From contig NZ_CANMIR010000009.1 in NCBI RefSeq assembly GCF_947498015.1, positions 1 to 64,000 of the forward strand: a stretch of 64,000 bases of DNA, written 5' to 3'. Of the stretch, positions 9,334 through 17,772 are shown piece by piece. Source of the DNA: an uncultured Neptuniibacter sp. (lineage in GTDB: Bacteria; Pseudomonadota; Gammaproteobacteria; Pseudomonadales; Balneatricaceae). Positions within the stretch are counted from its first letter, which is position 1. Every line of letters begins with the position of its first letter. Under the pieces are notes generated by a model. That model worked only from the letters and a program-made list of their open reading frames with translations, was not told where the DNA came from and did no database searches. The position numbers were made by a program, and so were the translations under genes.

Positions 9334-10560
9334 ATGGCCATATTTAGTTATCGTGGGCGAAATAAAGAGGGGAGTGAGGTCAAAGGGCAGCTTGACGCCT
9401 TGAGTGCATCCCTTGTCGCTGCGCAGTTAACCGCGGATGGAATCACGCCGATCACCATCGAGGAGAAGGCGTCTGAGATCCAGAAGCAGAAAAGTCAGGA
9501 TATCCAGCTTAAGTTTTTACAGAAGATCAGTATTGATGAGCTGATCATGTTTTGCCGACAGATGTATAGTCTGACTAAGGCGGGGGTGCCCATTACTCGT
9601 GCAATGAGGGGGCTGGCGAATACGGTCAAAAATCCTCTGATGGCAGAGACTTTGGATCAACTGGCAGGTGACCTGGAAAAAGGGCATGCGCTCTCCTCGG
9701 CGTTAGCCAAACACCCCAAAGTATTTAGCGAACTGTATATCAGTATGATCCATGTCGGTGAGAACACCGGGCAGCTGGATGATTCATTCAGGCAGATGGC
9801 AGCTTATCTCGAGTTGGAAAGACAGACAGTTAAGAACGTAAAACAGGCAACCCGATATCCGCTGTTTGTGATGGTGGCGATCTCAATAGCGATCGCCATT
9901 ATTAATGTTTTTGTAATCCCAGCGTTTAAATCGGTGTTTGAAAGCTTTGGTGGTGCGATGCCCTGGCAGACGCAGGTTCTGATCACAATATCTGACTTTA
10001 CGGTCAACTGGTGGCATAGCCTGTTAGCTGCGATCGCCTTAAGCGTCTTTCTCTTTGTTCGTTGGAAGAAAACAGATGCGGGTCGAATGACCTGGGATCG
10101 ACGCAAGCTTAAGTTTCCCATTGTTGGGCCGATATTCTACCGAGTGATTCTAGGTCGGTTCGCACGTACCTTCAGTATTGTTCTGAAAGCTGGCGTCCCC
10201 ATTGAACAGGGATTGTCGATTGTGGCCAATGCCGTGGGGAATAAGTATATCGGTCAGAAGGTTGCAGGTATGCGCCAAGGTATTGAGCGCGGTGAGTCAT
10301 TTACCCAGACAGCACACCAGGCTGAGATGTTCAGTCCGCTAGTGATGCAGATGCTGGCAGTAGGTGAGGAGACCGGCCGGGTTGATCAGATGCTTGAAGA
10401 GGCCGCAGGGTTTTACGAGCAGGAAGTGGAATATGACTTGAAGAACCTGACCAGTGCGATCGAACCGATTCTGATTGTAGCGATTGGCGGAATGGTGCTG
10501 GTTTTGGCCCTTGGGGTGTTTCTACCGCTGTGGGAACTCAGTACGACCATCAATGGATAG
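9334..10560 (+). CDS. mshG: MSHA inner-membrane platform protein MshG (GspF/PilC family)
   Basis: A 408-residue platform protein with two GspF domains and membrane helices near residues 170-195, 225-240 and 375-400. It is the inner-membrane base on which the MshE ATPase acts to assemble pilin. Typical GspF motifs are visible (FCRQMYSLTKAGVPI and FARTFSIVLKAGVPI). It lies 18 bases after mshE. Confidence 0.92.
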   Translation: MAIFSYRGRNKEGSEVKGQLDALSASLVAAQLTADGITPITIEEKASEIQKQKSQDIQLKFLQKISIDELIMFCRQMYSLTKAGVPITRAMRGLANTVKNPLMAETLDQLAGDLEKGHALSSALAKHPKVFSELYISMIHVGENTGQLDDSFRQMAAYLELERQTVKNVKQATRYPLFVMVAISIAIAIINVFVIPAFKSVFESFGGAMPWQTQVLITISDFTVNWWHSLLAAIALSVFLFVRWKKTDAGRMTWDRRKLKFPIVGPIFYRVILGRFARTFSIVLKAGVPIEQGLSIVANAVGNKYIGQKVAGMRQGIERGESFTQTAHQAEMFSPLVMQMLAVGEETGRVDQMLEEAAGFYEQEVEYDLKNLTSAIEPILIVAIGGMVLVLALGVFLPLWELSTTING

Positions 10561-10569
10561 GGTGGACGG

Positions 10570-11079
10570 GTGAAGGCTCGACAGCGTGGTTTTTCACTAT
10601 TGGAACTGGTGGTTTCAATACTGGTGATCTCTGTGTTGATGGCGATCGCTTACCAGCGATTAGAGCGAATGGTTGAAGATGTTGAGCGTGTCACCTTTGA
10701 GGGAACGGTTAAAAACATTCAGGCTCAGCTCACATTACAGGTGGCAAACTGGTATGCCGAACAGATCGAAGTTGAAAAAGATCAATTCAGTGAGATAAAT
10801 CCACTGGAACTGGTTCAGCATAAGCCCAGCAATTATATGGGTGAGGTTCACTTCTCACAGTTATCTGATCATCCTGCAGAGCGATGGTATTACGTTAAAG
10901 ATAAACACTGGCTGGTTTATAAAGCGAAGCGCTATAGCCAGTTAGTGAATGAGTTTGAACAGCCGGATCTGCTGATCTACCGGCTGGTGACGAAATTTGA
11001 ACATCCCGGTCGTAATCGGGGACTCGCATTGGAAGCGACACTTAGGCCTATACATAGGTTTAAATGGCAGGCAGATTGA
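10570..11079 (+). CDS. mshF: MSHA prepilin-like protein MshF
   Basis: A 169-residue protein with a class III signal: a short basic leader, RG^FSLLELVVS, then a hydrophobic helix, so it is processed by the prepilin peptidase. Its position between mshG and the major pilin matches mshF. The start is GTG. It is probably a minor pilin or assembly factor, with no clear similarity beyond the N-terminus. Confidence 0.75.
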   Translation: MKARQRGFSLLELVVSILVISVLMAIAYQRLERMVEDVERVTFEGTVKNIQAQLTLQVANWYAEQIEVEKDQFSEINPLELVQHKPSNYMGEVHFSQLSDHPAERWYYVKDKHWLVYKAKRYSQLVNEFEQPDLLIYRLVTKFEHPGRNRGLALEATLRPIHRFKWQAD

Positions 11080-11108
11080 TGGTGACCGCTATACAAGCGG
11101 CATCTAAT

Positions 11109-11137
11109 TTGTTAAAAATCAATGAATTGAATATCTA
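11109..11137 (+). promoter_or_regulatory. Putative sigma-70 promoter for mshA
   Basis: TTGTTA and TATCTA are separated by exactly 17 bases in the 78-bp gap before the major pilin gene. A small dyad (CCGCT/AGCGG, 11086-11100) sits just upstream. A separate promoter for the pilin genes fits their need for high expression and is known for Vibrio mshA. Confidence 0.5.
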
Positions 11138-11157
11138 TTCCTAGGAGCAAGGGTTCC

Positions 11158-11679
11158 ATGAGAAAACAAGCAGGCTTTACCATTATCGAGTTAGTTGTTG
11201 TTATCGCCCTGTTAGGCATTTTAGCGGCAGTCGCTCTTCCCCGTTTTATCAATGTGACCGATGATGCGCATAATGCAGCGGTTAAAGGCGCAGCAGGTGG
11301 TTTTGCTGCGGGTGTTGCTCTGGCGAAAGCTAAAGCTGTTGTCGAGAATGCGGATGATCTGGATTATGTTCAACTCGACGGTTCTGCTGGTGTTGTGGTG
11401 AATAGCACCGGTTATCCTGTAGGAGCATCAGGCGCGACGAATACCGCTGTTTTGACCAATGCTGAGTGTGTTGACGTTTGGGACAATGTGCTTCAGGGAT
11501 CCCGCCCTGTTGCTTCAACAGCAGCGCCAGCGGCAGATAATAATATCGAGTATCAGGCCGTAGGAGCGACTACAAACTGTACCTTCACCTACCGTAAAGC
11601 CAATGCGGATGGTGATGACCGTGAGATCGAATACGATTCCTCTAACGGTAACGTAACGGTCTCTGGTGTAGACAGCTAA
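11158..11679 (+). CDS. mshA: MSHA major pilin MshA
   Basis: A 173-residue type IV pilin. A six-residue leader ends in Gly6, and cleavage before Phe7 exposes FTIIELVVVIALLGILAA, with Glu11 at mature position 5. Cys104 and Cys141 can form the C-terminal disulfide loop. AGGAG lies 10 bases before the ATG and a promoter-like sequence lies upstream. It is the only full-length major-type pilin here. The separate MshB seen in Vibrio is absent. Confidence 0.88.
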   Translation: MRKQAGFTIIELVVVIALLGILAAVALPRFINVTDDAHNAAVKGAAGGFAAGVALAKAKAVVENADDLDYVQLDGSAGVVVNSTGYPVGASGATNTAVLTNAECVDVWDNVLQGSRPVASTAAPAADNNIEYQAVGATTNCTFTYRKANADGDDREIEYDSSNGNVTVSGVDS

Positions 11680-11686
11680 GCAAATC

Positions 11687-12304
11687 ATGGGCTGTACAGG
11701 TCGAGTCACACAAACGCCTGTCGGCCCACGTTTTCACCAGCGGGGGTTTACGCTGGTGGAAATTATTGTGGTTATTATTCTGCTGGGTATTCTCTCCGCA
11801 GTGGCAATCCCCCGCTTTTCAGATACCTCCACTTTTGAATCTGCCTCTTTACGTAGCTCAATATTGGGTTCGCTTAAACTGGCGCAGAAAACCGCTCTGG
11901 CGCAACATGCATCCTCTGTCTACTGGGTGTTATCCCGACCCGCTGAGACACAATGGCAGCTACAGCTGCTGATCGATTCCGACAGCAGTGATGGCAACCC
12001 ACCAACCGACATCACGCCGACACAATTGAGTACACCGATATCTGCGCCATCGATGCTCAATTTTAATGTTTCTCTTGCTGCAGGGGGGGCTGTGGCCGGT
12101 TCGGTCGGAACCAGCGATAACTTGGTCATTCTGTTTAACCAGTTAGGGGATATGGTGCGGGTTAAGACTAATGTTGTCTTAACGTCGGAGGCGAGTTTCC
12201 CCGGAAGTGCTCAGCAGGTTGATAGCAGTTTACAGTTTGCAGATGGCAGCGGTGACTTCTGTCTCTCATTGACAGGGTATAGTTATGCATCGACCTGTCG
12301 CTGA
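11687..12304 (+). CDS. mshC: MSHA minor pilin MshC
   Basis: A 205-residue prepilin with an unusually long leader of about 20 residues before RG^FTLVEIIVVIILLGILSA. It follows mshA by 7 bases and overlaps mshD by 20 bases. It is probably a minor pilin of the initiation complex. The C-terminal part carries two Cys residues near the end (CLSL and STCR). Confidence 0.82.
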   Translation: MGCTGRVTQTPVGPRFHQRGFTLVEIIVVIILLGILSAVAIPRFSDTSTFESASLRSSILGSLKLAQKTALAQHASSVYWVLSRPAETQWQLQLLIDSDSSDGNPPTDITPTQLSTPISAPSMLNFNVSLAAGGAVAGSVGTSDNLVILFNQLGDMVRVKTNVVLTSEASFPGSAQQVDSSLQFADGSGDFCLSLTGYSYASTCR

Positions 12305-12821
12305 AAAAGGCTTCTCACTGGTTGAGGTGATTATCACGATTGTGATCATTGCGATTGCCCTGACCGCTGCGATTGCGGGTTGGAGTAACATCTCCCGGCA
12401 CAGTGCTGATGTGATGTGGCAAACCAAAGTCTCCTACCTTGGACAGGCATACCTCGAAGAGATTCTTTCACGACGTTTTGATGAGCTGACCCCGATAGGG
12501 GGAAGCCCGGTTTGCAGTCCATGTACGCCAGCAGCGGATCTGGGAGCCGATACGGGGGAGACGCGGGCCACCTTTGATGATGTTGATGATTACCATAACC
12601 TGACTGAGAATGCGGTGGGCTTATTCAACTCCCTGATCACGCCAGGAGGAATTAAGTCATATGCCGGGTATTCGGTGAGCGTTCAGGTGGAGTATGCGGG
12701 TGCTGATTACTTTTCCGTGACTCAGAGTGAATTGGTCAAACAGGTGATCGTGACGGTCACACCACCTGCGAATACCGGACAGAGCCCGGTACAGTTCAGT
12801 GCACTGCGGGGTAATTACTGA
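12285..12821 (+). CDS. mshD: MSHA minor pilin MshD
   Basis: A 178-residue prepilin with class III signal KG^FSLVEVIITIVIIAIALTA (GspI-like). It overlaps the end of mshC by 20 bases, and its TGA overlaps the mshO ATG by one base. A CSPC motif lies near residues 77-80. It is expected to be a minor pilin in the tip or priming complex. Confidence 0.82.
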   Translation: MHRPVAEKGFSLVEVIITIVIIAIALTAAIAGWSNISRHSADVMWQTKVSYLGQAYLEEILSRRFDELTPIGGSPVCSPCTPAADLGADTGETRATFDDVDDYHNLTENAVGLFNSLITPGGIKSYAGYSVSVQVEYAGADYFSVTQSELVKQVIVTVTPPANTGQSPVQFSALRGNY

Positions 12822-13705
12822 TGCGGTTGAGCAGAGGTTTTACCTTAGTCGAGCTGATTGTAGTGATTACGTTGCTGGGTATTATCTCACTGGTAACGGT
12901 GGGATTTATCAGCTCGACGATGCAGGGATACGCGGACCTGACACGCAGAGATCAGCTGTCATCAGCTGCGCGCGTAGCAGTGGAGAGAATGGCACGTGAG
13001 ATCCGCAATGCCCTGCCGAACAGCATTCGTGTGAATGCAGCGGGTAGCTGTCTGGAGTTTATTCCGGCGCTGGCGGCATCTCGCTATATATCCGTACCCT
13101 TATCTGCCTCAGCGGCCTCAACAACGGTCAGTATTGTTCCTTTTGCGGTTGAGCCTCCACAGGGACGGATCGCTGTTTACCCGATCGATACCAACACGGC
13201 TGATGAGCCAGCCCGGCCAGCAACCAATAATCCGATCTATGATCTGGATAGCTGGGCGATTATCTCTTCTGAGATGAGCGCCGGTAATGTGTTGGAATCC
13301 GCTTCAGGTGCTGTCAATCTTCAGTTGTCATTGGCGCATGCTTTTCCTGCAGACTCGCCTGCAAAGCGCTTCTTTATTGTTGATGAACCGGTGAGTTTCT
13401 GTGTGGTGGGGAGTGATCTGTACCGTTTTCAGGGGCAGTCTGGCAGCAGCTATAGCTTTGCTGTGAATCAACCGGATGGCGCAGGGTTGTTAGCGAATCT
13501 GACGGAACCTCAGGCGGCGTTGTTAGCCAGCGATATTGTCGCCCCAACCGGAAGTGCCCCCTTTAATTACAGCTCAGCAACCCTGTTGCGAAACGCGATA
13601 GTTCTGTTTGATCTGTTTGTACAGGATCAACAACTAACAGCAGCGGATACGACTCAGGAGAGTATCAGGGTTCAGTTTGAGGTACAGGTGAGAAATGTAC
13701 CGTAG
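12821..13705 (+). CDS. mshO: MSHA minor pilin MshO
   Basis: A 294-residue GspJ-like minor prepilin with signal RG^FTLVELIVVITLLGIISL at residues 6-25. ATG overlaps the mshD stop by one base (TGATG) and the 3' end overlaps mshP by 11 bases, so the minor pilins are translationally coupled. Confidence 0.83.
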   Translation: MRLSRGFTLVELIVVITLLGIISLVTVGFISSTMQGYADLTRRDQLSSAARVAVERMAREIRNALPNSIRVNAAGSCLEFIPALAASRYISVPLSASAASTTVSIVPFAVEPPQGRIAVYPIDTNTADEPARPATNNPIYDLDSWAIISSEMSAGNVLESASGAVNLQLSLAHAFPADSPAKRFFIVDEPVSFCVVGSDLYRFQGQSGSSYSFAVNQPDGAGLLANLTEPQAALLASDIVAPTGSAPFNYSSATLLRNAIVLFDLFVQDQQLTAADTTQESIRVQFEVQVRNVP

Positions 13706-14162
13706 ATCTGCTTTGAAGAATAAGCCAATCCGATATCAAACCGGTCTAGGTCTGGTCTCTGCGATCTTTGTGATCACTGTTCTGGCGGTCATTATTACCG
13801 GTATGGCGCGATTTTATGCGATCAGTCAGGATGTGACTGTGCAGGAGTTTTTGGGTGCCAGGGCGATTACTGCCGCTCAATCAGGGATTGAACTGGAGCT
13901 CACTTGCCTTGAGAGCGGTGCTGTCGGTTGTAGTGCATCAGCTGCAGTGGGGAGCGATCCGACCCTATGGGACTACTGGCCAGGCCCCACAGCGACGGCC
14001 ACCTTTGATATCGCAGGTTTGAAGGGATGTCGTGCAGAGGTGTTCTATCGTCTGGTGAATTCCTCGGAAGGGCAGTTATGGACGATTGACAGTACCGGGT
14101 ATTGCGGTGGGGATGGTTTAGATGGTGCTTCGAGGAGAGTGGTTATCAGAGCAGCGCAATAG
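13695..14162 (+). CDS. mshP: MSHA biogenesis protein MshP (PilX-like)
   Basis: A 155-residue protein with a long basic leader, then QTG^LGLVSAIFVITVLAVIITG, a PilX/MshP-type variant of the class III signal without FTLVE. It is the last gene of the cluster. The usual final gene mshQ (a very large adhesin-like protein) is not present, and the next gene is the convergent pyrE. Confidence 0.78.
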   Translation: MYRRSALKNKPIRYQTGLGLVSAIFVITVLAVIITGMARFYAISQDVTVQEFLGARAITAAQSGIELELTCLESGAVGCSASAAVGSDPTLWDYWPGPTATATFDIAGLKGCRAEVFYRLVNSSEGQLWTIDSTGYCGGDGLDGASRRVVIRAAQ

Positions 14163-14182
14163 CACTGCCCTGAGTGATGCCG

Positions 14183-14830
14183 TTATGCATCAATTCCGTA
14201 TTCATCACGGTACTTACGGATCGCAGCAAGCTCAGTCGTCATATCGCCCCGTGCAGTCAGATATTCGATCAGATCGTTCAGGCTGACGATGCTGATAACA
14301 GGCATCTTGTAGTCACGCTCTACTTCCTGAATCGCTGACAGTTCACCTTTGCCTTTTTCCTGACGGTTGAGAGCGATCACAACGCCGGCCGGTTTAGCGC
14401 CGGCCTGATCGATAATCTCCATCACCTCACGAATCGCAGTGCCGGCAGTGATCACATCATCGATGATCATCACGCCACCTTCCAAGGGTGCACCCACGAG
14501 CGTTCCACCTTCGCCATGAGCTTTCGCTTCTTTGCGGTTAAAGACATATGGCACATCATCCCCATGATGGTCTGACAGAGCGACAGCGGTGGTCGCTGCC
14601 AGCGGGATACCTTTATACGCAGGGCCCAGCAGTACATCGTAGGTGACCCCAGAGTCTTTGATCGCCTGTGCATAGAAGCGTCCGAGCTTGGCTAAAGCGG
14701 TACCGGTATTAAACAGGCCTGCATTGAAAAAATAGGGGCTGGTACGGCCGGATTTTAGCGTGAATTCGCCGAAGCGTAAGACATTTTGTTCAATAGCAAA
14801 TTCAATAAACTCGCGCTGGTAATCCTGCAT
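14183..14830 (-). CDS. pyrE: Orotate phosphoribosyltransferase
   Basis: A 215-residue enzyme that transfers orotate to PRPP to give OMP in pyrimidine synthesis. The PRPP-binding signature [13 protein letters not shown] (about residues 120-132) and the flexible loop region [11 protein letters not shown] are present. GGAGA lies 7 bases before the ATG. It is divergent from crc, as in Pseudomonas. Confidence 0.95.
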   Translation of the reverse strand: MQDYQREFIEFAIEQNVLRFGEFTLKSGRTSPYFFNAGLFNTGTALAKLGRFYAQAIKDSGVTYDVLLGPAYKGIPLAATTAVALSDHHGDDVPYVFNRKEAKAHGEGGTLVGAPLEGGVMIIDDVITAGTAIREVMEIIDQAGAKPAGVVIALNRQEKGKGELSAIQEVERDYKMPVISIVSLNDLIEYLTARGDMTTELAAIRKYRDEYGIDA

Positions 14831-14905
14831 GGCAATCTCCGCTGGGATAGAGGTAAAAAGTGGCGCTATTCTACCAGTGCTTTACGTTGTGCTCCATGTT
14901 TGCGC

Positions 14906-14937
14906 AAGTGAGCAAAAAATTTCAATTTTGCTCACTT
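14906..14937. promoter_or_regulatory. 12-bp perfect inverted repeat between pyrE and crc
   Basis: AAGTGAGCAAAA (14906-14917) and TTTTGCTCACTT (14926-14937) are perfect inverse copies around an 8-base loop. They lie in the divergent pyrE/crc intergenic region. No T run follows on either strand, so an operator or leader hairpin is more likely than a terminator. Confidence 0.5.
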
Positions 14938-15011
14938 CCCTATACAATTCGACCTTCGCTAAAAATAATATCAATCTGTCATTGGTCTGTTCTCAGACAG
15001 GAACACGTTTT

Positions 15012-15779
15012 ATGCGCGTCATCACCTTCAATACACAAGGCCTTGAACAAGCCACAGAAAATGGTTTTTTCGACTGGATGGTTCAGCAGAATGCTGATGT
15101 TGTCTGCTTGCAGGATATACGGGCAAAAGAGTATCAGCTTGATGATGAGCGCTATCATCCCGAGGGCTACTATCCCTATTTCTTTGATGCATGGGAAGAT
15201 GGTTACAGTGGTGTTGCGATCTACACCCGGGAGATTCCTAAAGCGATCATGACAGGGTTGGGGTTTGAACTGTGTGATCAGCATGGCCGTTTTATCCAGG
15301 CAGATTTTGAGCATGTCAGTGTTTCATCCTTCTGTGTACCTTCAGGGCTAAAAAGTGCTGAAGCACAGGCAGAGAAAGAGCAGTTCATGGAAGATTTTCT
15401 GGCCCATATGAATAAAACATTGCGCAAACGCCGGGAATTTATCTTCTGTGGCACAACCCATATTGCACATAAACCGGCTGATCTGAGTAACTGGTATGCT
15501 AACCAGACTGTGTCAGGTTTTCTGCCGCAAGAGCGGGAATGGATGGCGGAGATACTTGAAGAGATGGGATTTGTTGATGCGTTCCGCCAGATCAACAAAG
15601 CAGAACGGCAGTTTAGCTGGTGGCCCGATTACAATCGTGCGCGTAAGCTGAATGAAGGGGCACGTCTCGATTACCAGATTACGACTGCGAATCTGCGTAA
15701 AACGATTAAGAATGCACAGATCTTCCGGGATCAGATGTTTAGTGAGCATGCACCGGTGATTATCGATTACGAAATCTGA
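15012..15779 (+). CDS. crc: Catabolite repression control protein Crc (exonuclease III-like, probably inactive)
   Basis: A 255-residue member of the ExoIII/APE fold that follows Pseudomonas Crc along its whole length (LQDIRA, ITGLGFE, GRFIQADF, FSWWPD). Crc works with Hfq to block translation of catabolic mRNAs. Nuclease residues are altered: Glu34 is Asp, and the GDxN motif of ExoIII is replaced by CGTTHIA, as expected for Crc rather than a true exonuclease. Start ATG 15012 was chosen because homology begins there and ACAGGAAC precedes it. The frame is open further upstream but that part looks non-coding. Confidence 0.85.
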   Translation: MRVITFNTQGLEQATENGFFDWMVQQNADVVCLQDIRAKEYQLDDERYHPEGYYPYFFDAWEDGYSGVAIYTREIPKAIMTGLGFELCDQHGRFIQADFEHVSVSSFCVPSGLKSAEAQAEKEQFMEDFLAHMNKTLRKRREFIFCGTTHIAHKPADLSNWYANQTVSGFLPQEREWMAEILEEMGFVDAFRQINKAERQFSWWPDYNRARKLNEGARLDYQITTANLRKTIKNAQIFRDQMFSEHAPVIIDYEI

Positions 15780-15800
15780 TCTCAATTAGAATAAGATACT

Positions 15801-15827
15801 AAAAAGGAGCCAGCAGGCTCCTTTTTT
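15801..15827. terminator. Bidirectional terminator between crc and rph
   Basis: The stem GGAGCC/GGCTCC has an AGCA loop and is flanked by A and T runs. It serves the convergent genes crc and rph. Confidence 0.9.
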
Positions 15828-15850
15828 AATGGTTCAGAGGAGGGTTGAGT

Positions 15851-16621
15851 TTAGTTAGCCAGCGCTGCTTTCTGAAGCTCGATCAGCTCAGAGATCCCTT
15901 TGCGCGCAAGCTCCAGCATCGCATTGAGCTCATCCTGTGTATAAGGTGCACCTTCAGCGGTACCCTGAACCTCAATAAAACCGCCGTTGCTGGTCATGAT
16001 CACGTTCATATCCGTTTCAGCTTTGCTGTCTTCCGCATAATCAAGGTCAAGTACCGGCTCACCTTCATAGATACCGACAGACACGGCTGCAATTGCCTGT
16101 TTCATCGGATCGCCTTTCATTGCACCGTTCTTATCCTGCTTCAGTACATTGATCGCATCCTGCAGGGCGACAAAGGCACCGGTGATCGATGCTGTACGGG
16201 TGCCACCATCCGCCTGCAAAACATCGCAATCCAGCGTGATCGTGTTCTCACCCAGCTTATTCAGATCCAGAGCGGCCCGCAGTGATCTTCCGATCAGGCG
16301 CTGAATCTCAACTGTACGTCCGCCCTGTTTCCCTTTCGCTGCTTCACGTGCGTTGCGGGTTGTCGTTGAACGCGGAAGCATACCGTACTCAGCGGTAATC
16401 CACCCCTGACCTGAGCCCCGCAGGAAACGGGGAACACCACGCTCAACCGTCGCGGTACACAGGACCTTGGTTTCGCCGAATTCAACTAACACCGAACCCT
16501 CTGCATGTTTAGTGAAATTACGGGTGATCTTCACGTCGCGCATCTGGTCATTCTCACGACCGCTTGGGCGATGTTTTTTGATACCAAGTGTTTGCAGCTG
16601 TTCTGAGATAGATGAGCTCAT
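15851..16621 (-). CDS. rph: Ribonuclease PH (tRNA 3'-processing) with N-terminal extension
   Basis: A 256-residue phosphorolytic 3'-5' exoribonuclease of the PNPase fold that trims tRNA 3' ends. The usual N-terminus (RPSGR...Qx[14 protein letters not shown]) begins about 17 residues in. Conserved [17 protein letters not shown] and [18 protein letters not shown] are present. AAAGGA lies 5 bases before the ATG at 16621, and no other start codon fits nearer the family N-terminus, so the short extension seems real. Confidence 0.92.
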   Translation of the reverse strand: MSSSISEQLQTLGIKKHRPSGRENDQMRDVKITRNFTKHAEGSVLVEFGETKVLCTATVERGVPRFLRGSGQGWITAEYGMLPRSTTTRNAREAAKGKQGGRTVEIQRLIGRSLRAALDLNKLGENTITLDCDVLQADGGTRTASITGAFVALQDAINVLKQDKNGAMKGDPMKQAIAAVSVGIYEGEPVLDLDYAEDSKAETDMNVIMTSNGGFIEVQGTAEGAPYTQDELNAMLELARKGISELIELQKAALAN

Positions 16622-16722
16622 GCCTGTCCTTTATCAATATTCTGATCAGCCTTGGCGTGGCACTGCCGGGCCAGACTGTTACAATTACCGTTAACACGCA
16701 TTTTAATCGAGAATGGATCAAT

Positions 16723-17586
16723 ATGACACGCAGCATGACAGCTTTTGCTCGACAGGAAGCCGAGCATGAATGGGGATCTTTAAGTTGGGAGATTCGATCA
16801 GTCAATCACCGTTACCTGGAGCCCCATCTGCGTCTGCCAGAAAACCTCAAAGAACTGGAAGGTTTTTTGCGTGAGAAACTGCGTAAAACCCTCAGTCGAG
16901 GCAAGGTTGAATGTACTCTGCGTTTTAATCCCGAGGCAAAAGTTCAGCAACTTGTCGTTAATGAGAGTTATGCCCAAGAGGTAATACAGGCAGCGGAAAC
17001 CTTACAGGGGATGCTGAAGGAACATCAGCCGGTTGAGCCTCTTGAATTACTGCGCTGGCCCGGTGTCCTGCAGGATGTAAAACTGGATATGGATCTGGTG
17101 AAAAACTCGGCTAAAACCCTCTTCGAAAAAGCGTTGGAAGATCTGCTGGAAGGGCGCAGTCGAGAGGGCGTTGAGTTGGCAAATCTGATCAATCAGCGCC
17201 TCGACGCGATCAGCGAAATTGTTGCGGAAGTCCGCGAGAAGATGCCACAGATCCTGCAAAACCAGCGTGATAACCTGAATCAGCGTCTGGAAGAGTTCAA
17301 AGCTGAACTGGACGAAGCCCGTATCGAGCAGGAGATCGCCCTGATTGCACAGAAAGCCGATGTGGATGAAGAGATGGATCGTCTGGATACACATGTGCAG
17401 GAAGTACGTCGTGTCCTGAAACAGAAAGGTCCAATCGGCCGCCGTCTCGACTTCCTGATGCAGGAACTGAACCGCGAAGCCAACACACTCTCCTCAAAAT
17501 CGATCGTGGCAAGTACGACTCAGTGTGCGGTGGAACTCAAAGTTCTGATCGAGCAGATGCGGGAGCAGATCCAGAATATCGAATGA
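16723..17586 (+). CDS. yicC: YicC family endoribonuclease; island insertion target
   Basis: A 287-residue YicC/YloC protein (N-terminal YicC-like domain, C-terminal DUF1732), a family shown to be endoribonucleases in RNA turnover. ATG 16723 gives the canonical N-terminus MTRSMTAFARQE and length. It is divergent from rph. The last codons (IQNIE-stop) form the left attachment repeat of the genomic island. A second copy encoding the same residues lies at 45213-45230. In related genomes gmk is often nearby. Confidence 0.93.
   Translation: MTRSMTAFARQEAEHEWGSLSWEIRSVNHRYLEPHLRLPENLKELEGFLREKLRKTLSRGKVECTLRFNPEAKVQQLVVNESYAQEVIQAAETLQGMLKEHQPVEPLELLRWPGVLQDVKLDMDLVKNSAKTLFEKALEDLLEGRSREGVELANLINQRLDAISEIVAEVREKMPQILQNQRDNLNQRLEEFKAELDEARIEQEIALIAQKADVDEEMDRLDTHVQEVRRVLKQKGPIGRRLDFLMQELNREANTLSSKSIVASTTQCAVELKVLIEQMREQIQNIE
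17566..17584 (+). repeat. attL, left attachment repeat (within yicC 3' end)
   Basis: An 18-bp repeat shared with 45213-45230, one mismatch. It encodes Ile-Gln-Asn-Ile-Glu just before the yicC TGA stop. Confidence 0.85.
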
Positions 17587-17688
17587 TGTTTCATGGGGTG
17601 TTATTAAGCATTTTTATTTTAACAAAAACAAGTGGTTATATAGATTAGCTGTTTCAGATAGTTTCACATTAATTCGCTATATGTCACC

Positions 17689-17759
17689 AAAAAGGGTGAC
17701 AGAAAGGGTGACAAGAGAGGCCTAAAGTCATTAGGATTGAGTCTTCTGTCACCCTTTTT
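17689..17759. promoter_or_regulatory. Integrase arm-site/regulatory repeats beside attL
   Basis: A perfect 15-bp inverted repeat (AAAAAGGGTGACAGA at 17689-17703 and its complement at 17745-17759) flanks a direct repeat of AAGGGTGACA. A diverged copy of the tandem GGTGACA block occurs inside the right end (45116-45139) in the same orientation. These are probably integrase arm-type binding sites and may also regulate the integrase, whose ATG is 14 bases downstream. Confidence 0.6.
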
Positions 17760-17772
17760 CGTTTGGGATGCT

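Noticed and set aside
14829-15011. The crc reading frame extends about 180 bases upstream of the chosen start
   Set aside because: Similarity to Crc begins at ATG 15012, a ribosome site precedes it, and the upstream part contains the 12-bp inverted repeat and overlaps the pyrE start.
15012-15779. Calling this gene exonuclease III (xthA)
   Set aside because: Catalytic Asp/Asn of the GDxN motif are missing and the sequence follows Crc throughout, beside pyrE and rph.
17590-17772. GGTGACA repeats considered as a CRISPR-like array
   Set aside because: Repeats are short, partly inverted and without regular spacers. They fit integrase arm sites and there are no cas genes.
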